Source: a bacterium (lineage in GTDB: Bacteria; Hinthialibacterota; Hinthialibacteria; OLB16). From it: 45,051 nucleotides of DNA. The DNA lies in NCBI GenBank assembly GCA_022072055.1, contig JAJVIK010000025.1:71766-116816 (forward strand), in the 5' to 3' direction. Under the pieces are notes generated by a model. It did not search any database, was not told where the DNA came from, and was given only the letters and a program-made list of their open reading frames with translations. The position numbers and the translations under genes are program-made. Shown here in pieces: positions 42,359-45,051 of this stretch. The first letter of the stretch is position 1. Every line of letters begins with the position of its first letter.

Positions 42359-44614
42359 CTAATCCTGGTTGTCGATGATCCAGGCCCGGATAAGAACGAG
42401 GAGGTCTCGCTCATCCACGATTTCATCCCCAACCGGGTTGCAGCCCGGCGTGGCCTGGTCAGGGGCGCGGCGGAAAAAGCGGCTGAATATGAGGACATCA
42501 TCCGCGTTCAGCACCGTGTCTCCGGTCGTGTCCCCCGGACGGACAGTCGCCGTGGGTGAAGGAGTCGGAGCGGCGGTCATGGTCGCAGTGGGGGTGTGTT
42601 CGGGGGGAGCGAGGATAAAGGACCCGCCATACCACCATCCCGGAACACACCGCCCTTCGAGTTTGCTGATGCGCGGTGGCGCCGGCTGCGAGCCGTCGTC
42701 CAGTTCCGTGATGGTTGGGGGACCTTGGAACAGCTCCTCGATGGGGGGATAGCCTTCCACGAGAGGGCTGAGAATCCGAACCGAGGTGGCGTTGCCAACC
42801 CAGTCCTGCCCCGCCCAGCGAAGCTCCAGGAAGAGGTCGAAATAACCCTCGCAAGGATAGAACCGCCCGGGGTCGGTCTGGGTGTACCTTCCACGGCTTG
42901 GGCGAGTGGGGCTTTCGCGGAGCTGAACAATGCCGAGAAGGGGATGGCGGGTGGTGAGCTGCCCCGAGACGATTTCCGCGTCAAAGGCCCGAATGCCGAA
43001 ACCGATGTCTTGGGGAGCCTCTCGCTGGAAGGTCATGGGACCGTTCAGAGTGAGTCTCTCGGTCGCGCCATCGATCTCCAGATCGAAGCTCAGGGTCATC
43101 TGCAAGGTGTCTCTGCCCGGCAGGGCGGGCGGACCTCCACCAAAACCCCGGTCGCGCAGGCTTCCGTAATACTCGGGGGAATAACCAATGTTCGCCAGGG
43201 GAACATCCTGGGTCGGCGCGGAGACCAACGTATACCCCGGAGGGGGCTCCACTCGGGCGGAATAGTCGCCGATCGGCAGGTGGTCAAAGCCCGCGACTCC
43301 ATCCGGTCCGGTCTGGATTGTCGCGATGGGCGACCCTGTCACGCCCAACCCCGAGTGGAGCGCGATTGGAATCCCCGGCAGCGGGAGGCCGGAAGGGGCA
43401 TGACACAAGGCCGAATAACCATACTCTGGGAGTTGCCAGGGGATTGTCGCGATGCACTCGAAGGAAAGCGAATCGATTTGAAACGCGGGCGCCCCATCGG
43501 GATCCGAAGCGAGGAACAGGTCGATGGGGCAGTTGCTTGCGGAATGCAGGACATTTCGGAGGGGGAACAAGGTGACACCCTCCGGCGTGGTTTGCAGGTG
43601 GACTGGGACCCTATTGAAAACCTGCACGCCGTCGATGGTCAGCTCGAAGAAACCGTCAAAAACACTCGACGCCGGGAGGTTACCCGTGTTCGAGACCATT
43701 TTGCCGTATGAAAAGGCGTCGGATGATTGCTTCAAGGAAACCCCATCGCCGCTCACATCGACTGCTTGAACCTGTTGCGACATCGAACCTTGATGGAAGA
43801 ACCAGCCTCCGATGATGCGTGTCGGTCCGGTCATGCTGGCGGCGCCGAGAGAGCCAGGCGGATCGAGGCGGGTGAAGCTGAGATTCCATCTGGATTGGTA
43901 AGATTGAATGGAGGGGTAAAGAGTCACCTCGCAGCCGTTCAGTGTTCCCACCGGCCGGCTTGCCTCATCCACGATGGGAACGGAGACCTCGCAGGACAAG
44001 ACCTTTGGAAACACCAGTTCTGGACTCGCCGTGGAGAGAGTGGGAGAAAAGGTCGAGAACGGGAGGGTTTGAACAAACGTGGGGATGCACATGTGAAGTG
44101 GGAGCGTGGTGCGGATCGAGGCGCTCTCGCCCTTCTGTCGGGGCGCCAGAAAATCGATCACCATGCGGACCGTGTCGAAGTAAAGGTCCCAACAGATCTC
44201 CCAACATGCCCTCGGGTCGGGAGTCGGGACAGGAATCGGAGGGAGAGGTGGGACCGGGGGTTTCGGCGGCGGCCCCCAAACGATGGTCGGCGTGGACTCC
44301 ACAATCCCATCCACGCCGAACATTCCTCCAGGACCGCTTCCATCAAGAATAAACCCATCAATCGGAATCACGGCCTTCGTAGGGGATACGACCTCTTGGG
44401 TTGCTCGCAGGAGAACCGCTTGGCCCCCCATGATCGCCGTGAGGTTCAGGGCCGGATTGCCCGCGAAGGTCAGGTCCAAGAGGATTTCGGTCTGGTAGGT
44501 GTCAAACCCCTGACCCGGCGGTTGAGAGAGCGACGGGAGCGAAAGCAGGGCGCAGGCAAGGACCGCTCGCGCGGTGAACCTCACCATTTTGGAAGCCATT
44601 TCCAAGAACCCCAT
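42359..44614 (-). CDS. Secreted protein with SdrD/prealbumin-like module and dockerin-like C-terminus
   Basis: About 751 residues from the ATG at 44614; ATGs at 44599 and 44587 are equally possible because the signal peptide (ARAVLACALLSLPSLS) lies after all three. Most of the protein is beta-rich and unrecognised. An Ig/prealbumin-like module near 445-500 contains LPLPGIPIALHSGLGVTG and GDYSARVEPPPGYTL, typical of surface-protein B-type repeats. A Pro/Thr linker (TPTATMTAAPTPSPTATV) leads to two dockerin-like loops (GDTTGDTVLNADDV and VGDEIVDERDLL). It is probably a cell-surface or extracellular structural protein. A good promoter precedes it. Confidence 0.78.
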   Translation of the reverse strand: MGFLEMASKMVRFTARAVLACALLSLPSLSQPPGQGFDTYQTEILLDLTFAGNPALNLTAIMGGQAVLLRATQEVVSPTKAVIPIDGFILDGSGPGGMFGVDGIVESTPTIVWGPPPKPPVPPLPPIPVPTPDPRACWEICWDLYFDTVRMVIDFLAPRQKGESASIRTTLPLHMCIPTFVQTLPFSTFSPTLSTASPELVFPKVLSCEVSVPIVDEASRPVGTLNGCEVTLYPSIQSYQSRWNLSFTRLDPPGSLGAASMTGPTRIIGGWFFHQGSMSQQVQAVDVSGDGVSLKQSSDAFSYGKMVSNTGNLPASSVFDGFFELTIDGVQVFNRVPVHLQTTPEGVTLFPLRNVLHSASNCPIDLFLASDPDGAPAFQIDSLSFECIATIPWQLPEYGYSALCHAPSGLPLPGIPIALHSGLGVTGSPIATIQTGPDGVAGFDHLPIGDYSARVEPPPGYTLVSAPTQDVPLANIGYSPEYYGSLRDRGFGGGPPALPGRDTLQMTLSFDLEIDGATERLTLNGPMTFQREAPQDIGFGIRAFDAEIVSGQLTTRHPLLGIVQLRESPTRPSRGRYTQTDPGRFYPCEGYFDLFLELRWAGQDWVGNATSVRILSPLVEGYPPIEELFQGPPTITELDDGSQPAPPRISKLEGRCVPGWWYGGSFILAPPEHTPTATMTAAPTPSPTATVRPGDTTGDTVLNADDVLIFSRFFRRAPDQATPGCNPVGDEIVDERDLLVLIRAWIIDNQD

Positions 44615-44635
44615 GATCGCCACTACCACCCCAAC

Positions 44636-44664
44636 ACTATGGACTCCCGCCGGGGGACGGTCAA
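44636..44664 (-). promoter_or_regulatory. Sigma70-type promoter of the dockerin-bearing protein gene
   Basis: TTGACC (44664-44659), a 17-base spacer and CATAGT (44641-44636) on the minus strand. Transcription would start near 44629, only about 15 bases before the first candidate ATG, which favours a start at 44599. Confidence 0.5.
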
Positions 44665-44697
44665 ATGGAAATTGAAGGGATACGGGCGTCACTAAGA

Positions 44698-45051
44698 CTA
44701 AAGCTTCACAAACCCCCATGGCGGCTCGTCGTGTGTCCATCTGCGTTCATGCAAATTGACCAGTCCATCCTTGAGCGCGCCACGAACCCAGTTCCGAACA
44801 TCTTCCGGATGGCGTGCCGCCGCGATCAACACCGGGGCAAGCCCCTGTCCGCCCTGGGATAGCAACCCCTGAAGCAGGGCTTCCCAACCGCTGAAGGGGC
44901 GATACCGGGCGCGGGGAATCCTCCCCAATCGGCGCTTGAGGATTTTGTCCAGATGCTTGAGGCCCTTTTCAGTCGCCATCGGCCAGGCGGCCCATGGGGT
45001 GTGCGGCTTGGGGATGAAGGGGCTGCAGGTCACCCCGATGGTTCCCGGCTT
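44698..45051 (-). CDS. C-terminal fragment of a probable radical SAM protein
   Basis: The frame is open to the right edge, so only the last 117 residues are visible. The segment VTCSPFIPKPHTPWAAWPM matches the stretch found after the barrel in B12-binding-domain radical SAM proteins (usually S-x-F-x-P-K-P-H-T-P-F-Q-W), followed by a helical region (LKHLDKILKRRLGRIPRAR). The CxxxCxxC cluster motif would lie outside the window. The reaction is unknown. The gene ends 83 bases before the dockerin-bearing protein on the same strand. Confidence 0.7.
   Translation of the reverse strand, partial: KPGTIGVTCSPFIPKPHTPWAAWPMATEKGLKHLDKILKRRLGRIPRARYRPFSGWEALLQGLLSQGGQGLAPVLIAAARHPEDVRNWVRGALKDGLVNLHERRWTHDEPPWGFVKL

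Noticed and set aside
1-45051. tRNA, rRNA, CRISPR, insertion sequence, integrase or phage genes
   Set aside because: None was found on either strand by reading; no direct-repeat arrays or transposase motifs were seen.

Overview
GC-rich bacterial chromosomal DNA, densely coding on both strands. The 31 gene models include one cut by each window edge and one small gene with an apparent frameshift. I see no rRNA, tRNA, CRISPR array, phage or insertion sequence. The secreted repertoire points to the PVC superphylum (Planctomycetes, Verrucomicrobia, Lentisphaerae) or similar candidate phyla such as Hydrogenedentota or Sumerlaeota: DUF1501, DUF1549/DUF1553, a planctomycete-type cytochrome fused to WD40 repeats, Tat-exported Gfo/Idh/MocA and enolase-superfamily proteins, DUF4838, and dockerin-like C-termini behind Pro/Thr linkers. 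The phylum is an inference and cannot be fixed from this window.

Layout. 1-11168: a heptosyltransferase-like GT9 (cut by the left edge) converges on a large secreted subtilase. Then come a MEMO1-family protein, purE-tatD, and a minus-strand run of trehalose-phosphatase-like protein, frameshifted small gene, methyltransferase and ABC permease. 11169-11500 is the only gap over 300 bases. It holds a terminator-like hairpin and a possible 20-codon leader ORF on the minus strand, and weak promoter candidates. 11501-17807 (+): ilvC, DUF4838 protein, cupin, MDR dehydrogenase, glycosyltransferase. 17815-19553 (-): EEP-family membrane protein and an unrecognised membrane protein. 19701-31220 (+): a tight operon of DUF1501, PPC-domain, DUF1549/DUF1553 and coiled-coil proteins plus a cytochrome-WD40 protein, followed after 17 bases by purL. 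31230-33773: a degenerate receiver protein diverging from a GT39-like membrane glycosyltransferase and a small unknown gene. 33792-45051 (-): enolase-superfamily protein, Gfo/Idh/MocA oxidoreductase, tandem alpha/beta hydrolase, TIM-barrel-like lipoprotein, glutamine-synthetase-family enzyme, dockerin-bearing secreted protein, and the C-terminus of a probable radical SAM protein.

How the genes may work together. The 19701-28227 operon looks like a self-contained cell-envelope module: a Tat-exported DUF1501 protein, a PPC beta-rich protein, a protein with two heme-type motifs, and two proteins sharing a homologous coiled-coil module, one of which carries a c-type heme motif and a WD40 propeller. 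The 33792-42275 cluster looks like catabolism of an unidentified (probably carbohydrate-containing) substrate outside the cytoplasm. Housekeeping genes (purE, tatD, ilvC, purL) are scattered among these accessory genes. All five convergent gene pairs overlap or nearly touch, with no hairpin terminator between them.
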